Below, piece by piece: positions 31,145 to 40,082 of a DNA stretch of 64,000 nucleotides (position 1 is its first letter; every line of letters begins with the position of its first letter). The notes below the pieces were generated by a model, which searched no databases, was not told the origin of the DNA, and was given only the letters and a program-made list of their open reading frames with translations. The translations under genes and the position numbers were made by a program. The DNA is from Pseudomonadota bacterium (lineage in GTDB: Bacteria; Desulfobacterota; Binatia; Binatales; Binataceae). The DNA is taken from NCBI GenBank assembly GCA_021325025.1, contig JAJPHZ010000013.1, positions 124,001-188,000 of the forward strand, written 5' to 3'.

Positions 31145-31172
31145 CCCTCTCTTCTTCGGACAGAAGAGGGGG
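31145..31172. repeat. C/T-rich palindrome, REP-like copy 3
   Basis: CCCTCTCTTCT, loop TCGGAC, AGAAGAGGGGG: eleven pairs including one G-T. It lies between the twin zinc-knuckle gene and dapB and resembles the palindromes at 9663 and 30266. Confidence 0.5.
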
Positions 31173-31181
31173 ACGCGATCG

Positions 31182-31427
31182 TCAGCTGGCAGCGGCAGCC
31201 GGCGCCGCGGCTGGAGTTTGGCCCTTCTTGCCGTGGGCGGCGGCGTAATGCTCCTCGCACAGGCTGGCGCGAAAACGCCGCTTGCGGCATTTCTCCGCCG
31301 TGCAGGTCTTGTAGCGCGCCTTGGGCATCTCGCCCGCCTTCCACAGCCGGTAATGCTTGCGGCAGTAGCCCTTGGCAATCACCTCGCGGGAGCAGTCCTT
31401 TGCTTTACAAGTTCCTTTTGATGGCAT
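31182..31427 (-). CDS. small twin zinc-knuckle protein
   Basis: An 81-residue basic protein made of two copies of a C-x4-C-x9-C-x2-H motif, with ligands at Cys7, Cys12, Cys22, His25 and Cys42, Cys47, Cys57, His60, a period of 35 residues. Each copy ends in HY. A Gly/Lys stretch and an Ala/Pro-rich tail follow. Similar single knuckles occur at the start of some HNH nucleases, but no nuclease domain is present here. The arrangement suggests nucleic-acid or protein binding. It lies 40 bp after gpsA. Function unknown. Confidence 0.75.
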   Translation of the reverse strand: MPSKGTCKAKDCSREVIAKGYCRKHYRLWKAGEMPKARYKTCTAEKCRKRRFRASLCEEHYAAAHGKKGQTPAAAPAAAAS

Positions 31428-31467
31428 TGCGATGCTTCTCGGACTCGACCTTGGAATTTCCGTACTT

Positions 31468-32469
31468 TCAGAATTCAGCCTTCAATTCGCGGCTGAATAA
31501 TCCCTCGACCATAGCCTGCGGCGGCTGCTGTTCATAGAGGCATCGGCAGACCGCCTCCACGATCGGTAACTCGACGTTCCATCGGGCGCCCAACTGGGCG
31601 ACCAGCCGCGCGTTGACCGCCCCTTCGGCGATTTGCGCGCCCTCGCTGGTGTTGTGCGGGGGCGCCGTTCCCCGGCCGATTCGCAACCCGTAGGCGCGAT
31701 TGCGCGACAGATCGCCCGTGCAGGTCAGCACCAGGTCGCCCAGGCCCGACAACCCAGCCAGCGTCTCGCGCCGCGCCCCCATCGCCGTCCCCAGGCGCAT
31801 CATCTCCGCCAGTCCGCGTGTAATCAGGGCGGCGCGCGCGCTGGAGCCCAGGTCCAGGCCGTCGCTGATGCCGGCGGCGATCGCGATTACGTTCTTGACC
31901 GCGCCGCCCAGCTCTACACCCAGCACGTCGGTGCTGCGATACACGCGCAGGAAGGGCACCGCCAGCGTTCGCTGCACGACGCCGGCGACCTGCTCGTCGC
32001 GGGCCGCCGCGACCAGCGCGGCGGGCCGTCCGCGCGCCACTTCGGCGGCGAAGCCCGGTCCGGACAGGGCCGCGACATGGACGCCGCGCGGCAGCAGCTC
32101 GGCCAGCGCCTGCGACATCGTCTTGAGTGAGCGCTCCTCCAGCCCCTTGGTGGCGCTGATAAAGGTGGCGTCGTGCGGGATGGAATCGATCAGCGGAGCG
32201 ATCATGCTGCGGACAAAGGCGGAGGGAATCGCGACAATCACGCTGCGGCAGCGGCGGACGGCGCCCTCCCAATCGGCGCTGAGCGCGAGCGCTTGCGGCA
32301 ACTCGATGCCAGGCAGGTAAGCGTGATTCTCACGCTCGGTGGTCATCCGTCGCAGTTGCTCGGGCCGGCGCACACACAACGTCGCACGCCGGCCCGCGCG
32401 CGCCAGGGTCACGCCCAGCGCGGTACCCCATGCCCCCGCGCCCAGGATGGCGATGTCCGCTTCAATCAT
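31468..32469 (-). CDS. gpsA: glycerol-3-phosphate dehydrogenase [NAD(P)+]
   Basis: Makes sn-glycerol-3-phosphate for phospholipids. The 333 residues begin MIEADIAILGAGAWGTALG (Rossmann fold) and contain SATKGLE, SGPGFAAEVARG and the catalytic-lysine segment GGAVKNVIAIAAG. The start ATG at 32469 overlaps the upstream gene's stop by 8 bases, implying coupling; a GTG 7 codons earlier is possible. The length is standard. Confidence 0.94.
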   Translation of the reverse strand: MIEADIAILGAGAWGTALGVTLARAGRRATLCVRRPEQLRRMTTERENHAYLPGIELPQALALSADWEGAVRRCRSVIVAIPSAFVRSMIAPLIDSIPHDATFISATKGLEERSLKTMSQALAELLPRGVHVAALSGPGFAAEVARGRPAALVAAARDEQVAGVVQRTLAVPFLRVYRSTDVLGVELGGAVKNVIAIAAGISDGLDLGSSARAALITRGLAEMMRLGTAMGARRETLAGLSGLGDLVLTCTGDLSRNRAYGLRIGRGTAPPHNTSEGAQIAEGAVNARLVAQLGARWNVELPIVEAVCRCLYEQQPPQAMVEGLFSRELKAEF

Positions 32470-33313
32470 GACGGTCGCGCTTTTTGCCACGCTGGGCGCC
32501 GACGGCCGAGGCGCTATGGACCAGCCGCAGAGCCGCGCGCGGCGAACGGCTGGATGCGCCGCGCTCGGCCCCGGCCAGGTCGAAGCCGTGGTCGGCCAGG
32601 CATCGGGCAGCGCGCGCCAGGTCCAACCGCGCCACCATTATGCGCCGCAGCCCGCCCGGAGGAGAACTCGTCACCCCCGCCACCGGGACCGCGACCGTGC
32701 GGGATTCGATGCCGCTCAGTCGCAGCCACGCCCGCGCCGAGGTGGCTTCGGCCAAATCGTAGGTCTCCAAAACCTTCACCAGGTCACAATCCAGCGCCCT
32801 GGCGCGGCGCAGCGGCGGCAGTCTGACCGCTCCCAGGCCCAGCGCCAATGCTCCTATCAACGAGCAGGTAAAGCCCAGAGCGAAGAAACGCGCGTCCTGC
32901 CCCACACACAGCGGCAGTCCGACGGCGAGCACGAAGGCGATGAAGGTCAGCTTGCGCGCGGCAAGACTCATGCGCGCGACCCGCGGATGACGATAGGCGC
33001 GGCTGTGCTCGCGGCGGATCTTGTCGAAGAACATGAAATGCAGCCCGCAGTGCGTGCAGCTCTGACGCGCCGGCAAGGCGGTGGCACAGGCGGGGCAGAG
33101 CACGCGGCGCGGGACGCGGCATTGCGGGCATCGCGAAAATGGCACCGAAGCCTGGAAGCCGCATTCCTGACAGATCGCACCGGTCAGCACCAATGCGCCG
33201 CCGGCGAAGGTGTGCTTGGCCCCGCACCATTCGCAAAACGGTACGAGCTGGCCTACGCGCGCCGTGCACACCAGGCATCTGAAGGTGCGTCCGTCAACCG
33301 TCGGTTGCGCCAT
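32462..33313 (-). CDS. multi-zinc-ribbon membrane protein with DUF2007-like tail
   Basis: 283 residues. The first 90 residues hold six CxxC knuckles (Cys13/16, 27/30, 48/51, 62/65, 73/76, 86/89), enough for three zinc ribbons. Two membrane helices follow (about 125-142 and 148-168). The C-terminal part (VKVLETYDLAEATSARAWLRL) resembles DUF2007, a small ferredoxin-like putative signalling domain. The chain ends in a basic tail. GGAGT lies 5 bases before the ATG. It overlaps gpsA. The function is not known; the layout suggests a membrane-bound sensor or assembly factor. Confidence 0.7.
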   Translation of the reverse strand: MAQPTVDGRTFRCLVCTARVGQLVPFCEWCGAKHTFAGGALVLTGAICQECGFQASVPFSRCPQCRVPRRVLCPACATALPARQSCTHCGLHFMFFDKIRREHSRAYRHPRVARMSLAARKLTFIAFVLAVGLPLCVGQDARFFALGFTCSLIGALALGLGAVRLPPLRRARALDCDLVKVLETYDLAEATSARAWLRLSGIESRTVAVPVAGVTSSPPGGLRRIMVARLDLARAARCLADHGFDLAGAERGASSRSPRAALRLVHSASAVGAQRGKKRDRHD

Positions 33314-33359
33314 CCGGGACTCCGGCCCAAGCCGTAAATTTCCCGCCGCCCGCCCTCAA

Positions 33360-33980
33360 TCAGAGCGCCGCGCGGCAGGTCCGGTACACGGGCTCCAGTT
33401 CGCGGAAACCCTCCAGAACTTCCTCGCGGTCAAGTCTGAGCGCTTCGCGGATTGGCCATCCGACCCCGAGGTCGATGCCGCCGGTCTTTTTGGTCAACGC
33501 CCCCGCAAGCTGCTCCCACAGCTCGCCGGCGGCTGGGACCGGCGCGGGCATCGCGGCGAAATCCCAGTTGTCGTAGCGCGCCACCATCGTTCCGTTGAGC
33601 GCGCGCGTCAACTCGGCGGTTCGGGACTGAAGCCGCTCCGCCATCTGCGGGCGCCCGTCGGCCTCCGCCTTGACCACCACCCGGGCGTGTAGGCCAAAGC
33701 GCGAGATGCACAACCCCAGGTACGGATAGCGCTTGTAGCCCCTGGGCGAGGGGCCGAAGGCGCACCAGGTCTCGGGCGGCGGATTGACGGTGCGGCGCGC
33801 GTGCTTGGCGACATGCGGAAAGAACTCCACATGAAGTTTGCGCGCCAACTGCGGCGCCAGTTCCTCGCCCAGCCGCAGCAGCTTGGGCCGCACCCTGGCA
33901 TACAACTGCGCCATCCGCTCGTTGAAGCCCTCGACCTCGAAGACCTGGAAATCGCTCCGGTTAAATCCCAGTGTCGCCAT
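33360..33980 (-). CDS. DUF1054 / YktB (UPF0637) family protein
   Basis: 206 residues with the DUF1054 pattern: FNRSDFQVFEVEGFNERM near the start, VRPKLLRLGEELAPQL, and the strongly conserved FPHVAKHARRTVNPPPETW followed by RGYKRYPYLGLCIS. The family is best known from Bacilli (YktB) and has a TBP-like fold without a firm function. The start at 33980 (MATLGFNRS) has GAGGG 8 bases upstream. It follows the GFA gene by 24 bp. Confidence 0.82.
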   Translation of the reverse strand: MATLGFNRSDFQVFEVEGFNERMAQLYARVRPKLLRLGEELAPQLARKLHVEFFPHVAKHARRTVNPPPETWCAFGPSPRGYKRYPYLGLCISRFGLHARVVVKAEADGRPQMAERLQSRTAELTRALNGTMVARYDNWDFAAMPAPVPAAGELWEQLAGALTKKTGGIDLGVGWPIREALRLDREEVLEGFRELEPVYRTCRAAL

Positions 33981-34004
33981 CGCCGCTACCCTCAACCGCG
34001 AGTC

Positions 34005-34391
34005 CTATCGGTCCGAACCGGACAGGACTCCGCCTTCGCGTATCGCCTGCTCCCAGTTGCGGCCGTCAAACCTTCTGATCCTAAGGCCGGCCAGATCGAT
34101 GCCGTCCAGGCATCGCACGTTGACGTCGATTTTATCCGGATTGGAGCGCGGGACATAATAGGGCGCCACGCCGCATCGCGCACAGAAGTAATGGCGCGCC
34201 ACGCCGGTGTTGAAAGTGTAGGTCGCGAGCGCTTGCTCCCCGCTCAGCAGGCGGAAGGTTTGCGGCGGCACGATCCAGTGCAGATAGGCCTTGCGGGCGC
34301 AAATCGAGCAGTTGCACTCGATCGCCTCGGACAGCTCACCTTCGACCTCGAAGGCGACGGCCCCGCAATGGCATCCGCCGGTGTAGCGCAT
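34005..34391 (-). CDS. GFA/CENP-V family zinc protein
   Basis: 128-residue zinc protein of the glutathione-dependent formaldehyde-activating (GFA) fold. Zinc ligands are seen in GGCHCGAV, ECNCSICARK and FCARCGV, the standard three clusters. Members bind small molecules through zinc; the substrate of this copy is unknown. The start at 34391 (MRYTGGCHCG) has TAAGG upstream. It is divergent from moaA. Confidence 0.83.
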   Translation of the reverse strand: MRYTGGCHCGAVAFEVEGELSEAIECNCSICARKAYLHWIVPPQTFRLLSGEQALATYTFNTGVARHYFCARCGVAPYYVPRSNPDKIDVNVRCLDGIDLAGLRIRRFDGRNWEQAIREGGVLSGSDR

Positions 34392-34500
34392 CGTCCTTAC
34401 CTTATCGCAATCGCGCCAAAAGCAGAAAACCCGCGGCCGGACACTCCCAGCCACCGTGTCCTTCCCTGAGATGTGGCGCCGAAGGCGACAACTTACTAAC

Positions 34501-35499
34501 ATGGGGCCTGTGCCCAGGGACTCTTTCAATCGCGAGATCGATTACCTGCGCATCTCGGTAATCGACAACTGCAACCTGCGCTGCGTCTACTGCATGCCGC
34601 TTGAGGGGCTGCGCTTTGCGCCCAAGCCGGAGCTGCTGACGGCGGCCGAGATCGAGCAGGTGGTCCGCGCCGCGGTGGGCGTCGGATTCCGCAAGTTCCG
34701 TCTGACCGGCGGCGAACCCACCATCCGGGCCGATCTGCTCGAAATCATCGAACGCGTCGCGGCGATACCGGGGGTGGGGGAGCTGGCGATGACCACCAAC
34801 GCGCTGCTGTTGGGCAAGCTGGCCGTGCCGCTTAAGAAGGCGGGCCTGAGCCGCGTCAACGTGCATCTGGACAGCCTCAATCCGGCCACCGTCGAGCGGC
34901 TGATGCGATGGGGTACGTTCGAGCAGATGTGGGCAGGCATCATGGCCGCCGAGGCGGCGGGTCTGACCCCGATCAAGCTCAATGCGGTGGTGACCGCGGG
35001 ATTCAATGAAGCCGACGTGGTGGACCTCGCGCGGCTTACGCTGGAGCGCGATTGGCACGTGCGGTTTATCGAGCTGATGCCGCTGGGAGGCGGCGAATGC
35101 GCGCGCGTCGCGATCAAGCGCTACGTGTCCAATATCGAGACTCGCCGCCGCATCGAGGCCGAACTGGGCGCGCTGGTCGAAGTCGAAACGCGCAACCCCT
35201 CCGACGAGGCGGTCAATTACCGGCTCCCCGGCGCCAGGGGAATCGTGGGCTTCATCTCCCCGGTAAGCGAACCCTATTGCGGCACCTGCAACCGGATGCG
35301 GCTTACGGCCGACGGCAAGTTCCACCTCTGCCTGCTCAACGACGACGAACTCGACGTGCGCAAAGCGCTGCGCTCGGGCGCCTCCAGCGCGCAAATCGGC
35401 GAAATCCTGCTGCGTGCCGTCACCCTCAAACCCACCGGCCATCACCTGCTGGTTGGGCGCTCGACCCAGGACCGCTCGATGTACCAGATCGGCGGGTAG
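34501..35499 (+). CDS. moaA: GTP 3',8-cyclase MoaA (molybdenum cofactor)
   Basis: Radical-SAM enzyme that starts molybdopterin synthesis from GTP. The 332 residues have the SAM cluster motif CNLRCVYC, the LTGGEPTIRADL segment, the second 4Fe-4S site in YCGTCNRMRLTADGKFHLC, and the C-terminal Gly-Gly that inserts into the active site. The start is uncertain: ATG at 34501 is favoured by homology, but no clear Shine-Dalgarno exists and the frame is open upstream to 34456. No other moa gene is nearby. Confidence 0.93.
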   Translation: MGPVPRDSFNREIDYLRISVIDNCNLRCVYCMPLEGLRFAPKPELLTAAEIEQVVRAAVGVGFRKFRLTGGEPTIRADLLEIIERVAAIPGVGELAMTTNALLLGKLAVPLKKAGLSRVNVHLDSLNPATVERLMRWGTFEQMWAGIMAAEAAGLTPIKLNAVVTAGFNEADVVDLARLTLERDWHVRFIELMPLGGGECARVAIKRYVSNIETRRRIEAELGALVEVETRNPSDEAVNYRLPGARGIVGFISPVSEPYCGTCNRMRLTADGKFHLCLLNDDELDVRKALRSGASSAQIGEILLRAVTLKPTGHHLLVGRSTQDRSMYQIGG

Positions 35500-35898
35500 C
35501 AGGTTCAGGACGTCCGCTGCGCTGACGGCCGGCCCAATTCAATTTTGGGTTGGCGCGGAAATTACCAGGCGCTTTACGAATGGCTTGGTCGTCTGGACGC
35601 GCAAGAGTGTGGTGATAATGTTGGCCGCCTTTACCACCAGCAAAACACGCGATCAGATACAAGAGGAACTCGCAAAGATGGTCGGCGCGCGCTCCGGCAC
35701 GAGGATTTACATCGTCGCAAGGCGGCCGCACCGCGTCCCTGGCGGAAAATTCGTACCGGGCAGCCGAAAGCAAGCCCCTTGGGCTAGATACGCAGCGCGA
35801 GCAACCCCGGCTGAAGAAAAAGCGTGAAGCGGATTTGCGCTGACGCGGGTTTTTCTGAACCTACTACGACCCCGGTCCCATCGGCCGAACGCTGTAAT
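35500..35898. other. 399-bp gap after moaA
   Basis: No gene can be supported. A 69-codon frame from about 35618 on the plus strand (starting MLAAFTTSKTRDQ) lacks a ribosome site and uses rare AGA/AGG/ATA codons unlike its neighbours. A weak hairpin CCCAA...TTGGG just after moaA has no T-run. The region may be a decayed gene. Confidence 0.4.
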
Positions 35899-36207
35899 TC
35901 AGTTGTCGTAGTTGTCCTCCGAACCGCCGGTCGGACCAGTGGGCGCCGAACCCTGATCGCTATCGACCGCCTGGCCCTGGTCCGCGCTGTTGGAGTCATA
36001 CGATGGGGCGGTGTCTCCCGAGCCGATGGTCTGGCCCGCTCCCCGCAGTTGGTTGGCGATAGCCGAACCTAAAGAGCGGCCCTGGGATTGGCCTGCAGAT
36101 TGGCTCGTGGTTCCCATATACTCGGTAGTGTCCTGAGCCTGTGCGGGCGCCAAGAAGAGCAACCAGATAACTCCCGCTGCCATGGCAAGCGCGCTCGGTG
36201 CTTTCAT
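35899..36207 (-). CDS. small secreted hypothetical protein
   Basis: 102 residues with a clear signal peptide (MKAPSALAMAAGVIWLLFL) and an AQA-QD cleavage site near residue 25. The mature part is Ser/Gly/Gln/Asp-rich, low in hydrophobics and without cysteines, so it is probably disordered. GGAGG lies 5 bases before the ATG at 36207. It follows priA's stop (36287) in the opposite order: priA is upstream on the same strand only beyond this gene's 3' side, so they are separate units. Function unknown. Confidence 0.65.
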   Translation of the reverse strand: MKAPSALAMAAGVIWLLFLAPAQAQDTTEYMGTTSQSAGQSQGRSLGSAIANQLRGAGQTIGSGDTAPSYDSNSADQGQAVDSDQGSAPTGPTGGSEDNYDN

Positions 36208-36286
36208 GCCGGCCTCCGTTGCTCTTCTTATACACCCTGGCGGGTTTTTTGCCACAATGCCGAAGCGCGATTTGCGATGGGCGGCC

Positions 36287-38773
36287 CTATAGCATGTGTA
36301 CGGGGTCGATATCGATGGAGATCGACACGCCGGATGACTGGGCGCGCGCCGCCAGCGCCTCGCGCATCGCCAGCAGCGGGGCGCGCATCTGCGACCATGA
36401 CGGCGCCTTGACCATCACCTGCCAGCGGTAGCGCTGGGCAATCCGCTCGATCGGCGCGGGCGCGGGTCCCAGCACGCGCAGCGCGCCGGGACCCGCGCCC
36501 GCGTGGCGTTGCAGGGCGGAGGCGGCGGCGGTCGAAAGGCTTTCGACCGCCGCCGCCTCCGCCCCCTCAAGGCGCACCATCGCCAGCCGCGTGTACGGCG
36601 GATAGCCCAACTCGCGGCGCAACTCCAGCTCGCGGCGCATGAAGCGGGCGTAATCCTGATGCTCCGCGGCGCGGATGCTGTAATGGTGCGGCGCGAAGGT
36701 CTGGATCACCACCCGCCCCGGCTCCTCGCCGCGCCCCGCACGTCCCGCTGCCTGGGTCAGGAGCTGGAAGGTCCGCTCCGCGGAGCGGAAGTCGGGCAGA
36801 TTGAGGCTGAGGTCGGCCATCACCACCCCCACCAGCGTCACCCCGGGGAAGTCGAAGCCCTTGGTGATCATCTGCGTGCCGACCAGAATGTCTACCTCGC
36901 CGCGCCCCAGCGCCCCCAGGATCGCATTGCGCGCGCCCTTGCGCCGGCTCGTATCGCTGTCCATGCGCTCGATGCGCGCCTGCGGCAACAGGGCGGCCAG
37001 CGCCGCGGCCAGCCGCTCGGTGCCAAAACCCTGGCCTTGCAGGCCGAACCCATGGCAGGCCGGGCATAGCTCGGGCGCGGCGCGATAGCCGCCGCAGTAA
37101 TGGCATCGCAGCGAGCGGTCGCGCAGATGGAACGTCAGGCTGACGCTGCAGTCGGGGCAGGCCAGCACCTCTCCGCACAGATTGCAGTTAAGGAAGTTGT
37201 GATAGCCGCGCCGGTTGATGAACACCAGGCTCTGGCCGCCCGCCGCCAGCGTGGCCTTGAGCGCATCGATCAGCGCGCCGGACAGCGGCACCGGAGTTGG
37301 CGCACCGTCGGGACCGGGCGCCGCCGCGGGGCGCGGCGGGCGCCGCAGGTCGACGACCTCCACCGGCGCCATCGGCCGGTCGTTGATGCGCCGCTTGAGC
37401 TGGAGCATCCGGTAGCGCCCCGAGCGCGCGTTGGCGAAGGATTCCGCCGACGGCGTGGCGGAGCCCAGCACCACCGGGCATGAGCTGTAGCGCGCCAGCA
37501 CCACGGCCAGATCGCGCGCGTGGTAGCGAATTGCTTCTTCCTGTTTATAGGCGGGGTCGTGCTCCTCGTCGACCACGATCAGCCCCAGGTCGTGGATCGG
37601 AGCGAACAGCACCGAGCGGGGCCCGAGCAGGATGCGGGCCTGACGATTGAGCGCGGCGCTCCACGCGGCCCATCGCTCGGAGATGTTCTGCGCGCTGTGC
37701 GCCACGGCCACGGCAGCACCGAAGCGCGCCCGAAAGGACCGCACCAGATGGTCGGTCAGGGCGATCTCCGGCACCATCACCAGCGCCTGGCGCCCCACGT
37801 CCAGGCATCGCGCGGCAAGCCGCAGATAAACTTCCGTCTTGCCGCTGGCCGTCACGCCCCACAACAGGAACGCCTCAAAGCGTTTTTCCTCCACTGCGCG
37901 GGCGGCGGTGTTGAACGCCGCCTGCTGTTCGATGCTGAGCACGATCGCACCGGCGGCGGAATCGTCCGCGGGCGGCGCATCGGCCGCGGCCAGTTCCACC
38001 AGCCCGCGGCGCGCCAATGCCTGCACGATCGCCTTGGCACCGGGCGATGCGCGTTCCAGATCGGCGAGCGTGACTTGGGAGTTGGGCGCCTGCGCGATAC
38101 TGGCCAGGATTTCGCGCTGACGCCTGCCGCGCAGCGAGAGCTCGCTTTGAGACGCCACCAGCCGTACCGCAACGGCAGCCGGCGATGCGCGATGGCGTCC
38201 GTGGACGGCTTGGCGGCTTTTGACCAGGCCCTCGGCGGCCAGACGCCGAAGCGCCGCGGCGGCGCCGTCGCCGCATAAGCGCCCAAGCTGGCGCGAGGTC
38301 ATCGGACGCCGCTGCAGCGCGCCAATCACTGCGCGCTCGGCCGGGTTGAACGCCGCTTCTTGCAGCGCATTCGGCGCTCGCGCCAGGACGAATTCCTGCC
38401 GGCTGTTGACCCGCACCGCGCCCGGCATCACGGCGCGATACACCTCGGACAGCGGCGCCAGGTAGTAAGACGCCATGAATTCGAGCAGCTTCAGATGCGG
38501 CGGGTCGAACAGCGGGCGCTCCTCCAAAATTTCGAGCAGCGGCTTTATGGCGGCGGGCTCGGCAGCGGACGACCGCTCACGCAGCTGCACCACGATCGCG
38601 GTCAGCTTGCGCGAGCGCATCGGCACCAGCACACGATGGCCGGGTTGCAACCGGCCGGCCATCGCCGGCGGCACCGCGTAGCTCAACTGCGCCGCTTCCC
38701 TGGGCGCACCGAGTACAATCACATCGGCCAGCATCGGGCCGGCCGCCGGCTCAGAGTTGTCCTGCGCGGACAT
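36287..38773 (-). CDS. priA: primosomal protein N' (replication restart helicase PriA)
   Basis: Reloads the replisome at stalled forks. The 828 residues have the PriA N-terminal 3'-DNA-binding domain, a winged helix (about 145-195), a helicase core with Walker A GVTASGKT (306-313; usually GVTGSGKT) and DEEH (402-405), and the zinc region with Cys530, 533, 539, 542, 557, 560, 570 and 573. The length is slightly above the usual 730-800 because of an Ala/Pro-rich spacer near 480-495. It is divergent from aroC. Confidence 0.95.
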   Translation of the reverse strand: MSAQDNSEPAAGPMLADVIVLGAPREAAQLSYAVPPAMAGRLQPGHRVLVPMRSRKLTAIVVQLRERSSAAEPAAIKPLLEILEERPLFDPPHLKLLEFMASYYLAPLSEVYRAVMPGAVRVNSRQEFVLARAPNALQEAAFNPAERAVIGALQRRPMTSRQLGRLCGDGAAAALRRLAAEGLVKSRQAVHGRHRASPAAVAVRLVASQSELSLRGRRQREILASIAQAPNSQVTLADLERASPGAKAIVQALARRGLVELAAADAPPADDSAAGAIVLSIEQQAAFNTAARAVEEKRFEAFLLWGVTASGKTEVYLRLAARCLDVGRQALVMVPEIALTDHLVRSFRARFGAAVAVAHSAQNISERWAAWSAALNRQARILLGPRSVLFAPIHDLGLIVVDEEHDPAYKQEEAIRYHARDLAVVLARYSSCPVVLGSATPSAESFANARSGRYRMLQLKRRINDRPMAPVEVVDLRRPPRPAAAPGPDGAPTPVPLSGALIDALKATLAAGGQSLVFINRRGYHNFLNCNLCGEVLACPDCSVSLTFHLRDRSLRCHYCGGYRAAPELCPACHGFGLQGQGFGTERLAAALAALLPQARIERMDSDTSRRKGARNAILGALGRGEVDILVGTQMITKGFDFPGVTLVGVVMADLSLNLPDFRSAERTFQLLTQAAGRAGRGEEPGRVVIQTFAPHHYSIRAAEHQDYARFMRRELELRRELGYPPYTRLAMVRLEGAEAAAVESLSTAAASALQRHAGAGPGALRVLGPAPAPIERIAQRYRWQVMVKAPSWSQMRAPLLAMREALAARAQSSGVSISIDIDPVHML

Positions 38774-38915
38774 TGCGATTCATAATACGGAAGCCGCCGC
38801 CGCCTGGGCAGGGGGTAGAATACCGCGCGGCGCGGGGGCGACCTTCCATGTCTGCGCGCAGTCTGATTGAATCGGAGTACCCCGCGCCGACGCTCGGAGC
38901 GGGGCGATTTATCTT

Positions 38916-40082
38916 ATGATGCGCTTTCTTACCGCCGGCGAATCGCATGGTCCTCAACTGGTGGCCGTCGTTGAGGGGATGCCGGCCGGGTTCCAGATCG
39001 ATCCCGCCAAGATCAACCACGATCTCGCCCGCCGTCAAAAGGGCTACGGGCGGGGCGGGCGGATGGCGATCGAGCGCGACGAAGTGCGCATCGTCTCGGG
39101 CGTGCGCTTCGGGCAGAGCATGGGCAGTCCGATCACGATGGTGATCGAGAACCTGGACTACAAGAATTGGGGCAAGCGAATGTCGATCGACCCGCGCGAC
39201 CGCGGCGAGGCACGCCCGGTGACGCGGCCGCGTCCCGGTCATGCCGATCTGGCGGGTGTGCTCAAATACAATCTCGGCGATATCCGCGACGTGCTGGAGC
39301 GCGCCTCGGCGCGCGAGACCACCGCGCGGGTCGCGGTGGGCGGATTGGCGCGGCAGATTCTCGAGCCTTTCGGCATCGATGTGCTCGGCTACGTGGTCAG
39401 CATCGGCTCGGTCAGGGCCAAAACGCCCGAGGGAATCGCGCCCCAGGAATTGCGCCGGATAACCGAGCAATCACAGGTCAGGGTGGCCGACGCAGCGGCC
39501 GAGTGCGCGATCATCGAGGAGATCGACGCCTGCAAGCAAACCGGCGATACGCTGGGCGGCGTCGTCGAAGTGACCGCCAACGGTCTGCCGGTTGGATTGG
39601 GCAGCTACGTCCAATGGGATCGCAAGCTTGACGCGCGGCTGGCCTTTGCGCTGCTCAGCCTGCAGGCGGCCAAGGGCGTGGAGTTTGGGATGGGCTTCGA
39701 GGCGGCGGCGGTGCGCGGCTCCCAACTGCATGACGAAATCGGCTACGACGCGGCGACCCGGCATTTCACCCGGTTGTCGAACAACTCGGGCGGCACCGAA
39801 GGCGGGATGAGCACTGGGGAACCGCTGCGGGTGCGGGTCGCCTTCAAGCCGCTGTCCACCCTGATGCAACCGTTGCATTCGGTGGATATCAAGACCAAGG
39901 CCGAGGCGGTGGGCGCGATCGAACGCTCCGACGTGTGCGCAATTCCGGCCGCCGCCGTAATCGCCGAGGCGGTGGTGGCCTACGAGTTGGCCAACAGCTT
40001 TTTAGAGAAGTTCGGCGGCGACTCGTTGGTCGAAATCCGGCGCAATTACCAGGGCTACCTGGAGCAGGTGCGCGCTTTTTGA
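38916..40082 (+). CDS. aroC: chorismate synthase
   Basis: Last step of the shikimate pathway, using reduced FMN. The 388 residues include FLTAGESHGPQLVAVVEGMPAG, RPRPGHADLAGVLKY, RASARETTARVAVGGLARQ and NNSGGTEGGMSTGEPL, all invariant segments. Two ATG codons stand together (38916, 38919). Its stop overlaps the start of aroK (TTGA), so the genes are coupled. Confidence 0.96.
   Translation: MMRFLTAGESHGPQLVAVVEGMPAGFQIDPAKINHDLARRQKGYGRGGRMAIERDEVRIVSGVRFGQSMGSPITMVIENLDYKNWGKRMSIDPRDRGEARPVTRPRPGHADLAGVLKYNLGDIRDVLERASARETTARVAVGGLARQILEPFGIDVLGYVVSIGSVRAKTPEGIAPQELRRITEQSQVRVADAAAECAIIEEIDACKQTGDTLGGVVEVTANGLPVGLGSYVQWDRKLDARLAFALLSLQAAKGVEFGMGFEAAAVRGSQLHDEIGYDAATRHFTRLSNNSGGTEGGMSTGEPLRVRVAFKPLSTLMQPLHSVDIKTKAEAVGAIERSDVCAIPAAAVIAEAVVAYELANSFLEKFGGDSLVEIRRNYQGYLEQVRAF

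Noticed and set aside
35618..35827. 69-codon plus-strand frame after moaA (MLAAFTTSKTRDQ...)
   Set aside because: No Shine-Dalgarno, rare codons and no recognisable family; mentioned only as a possible decayed gene.
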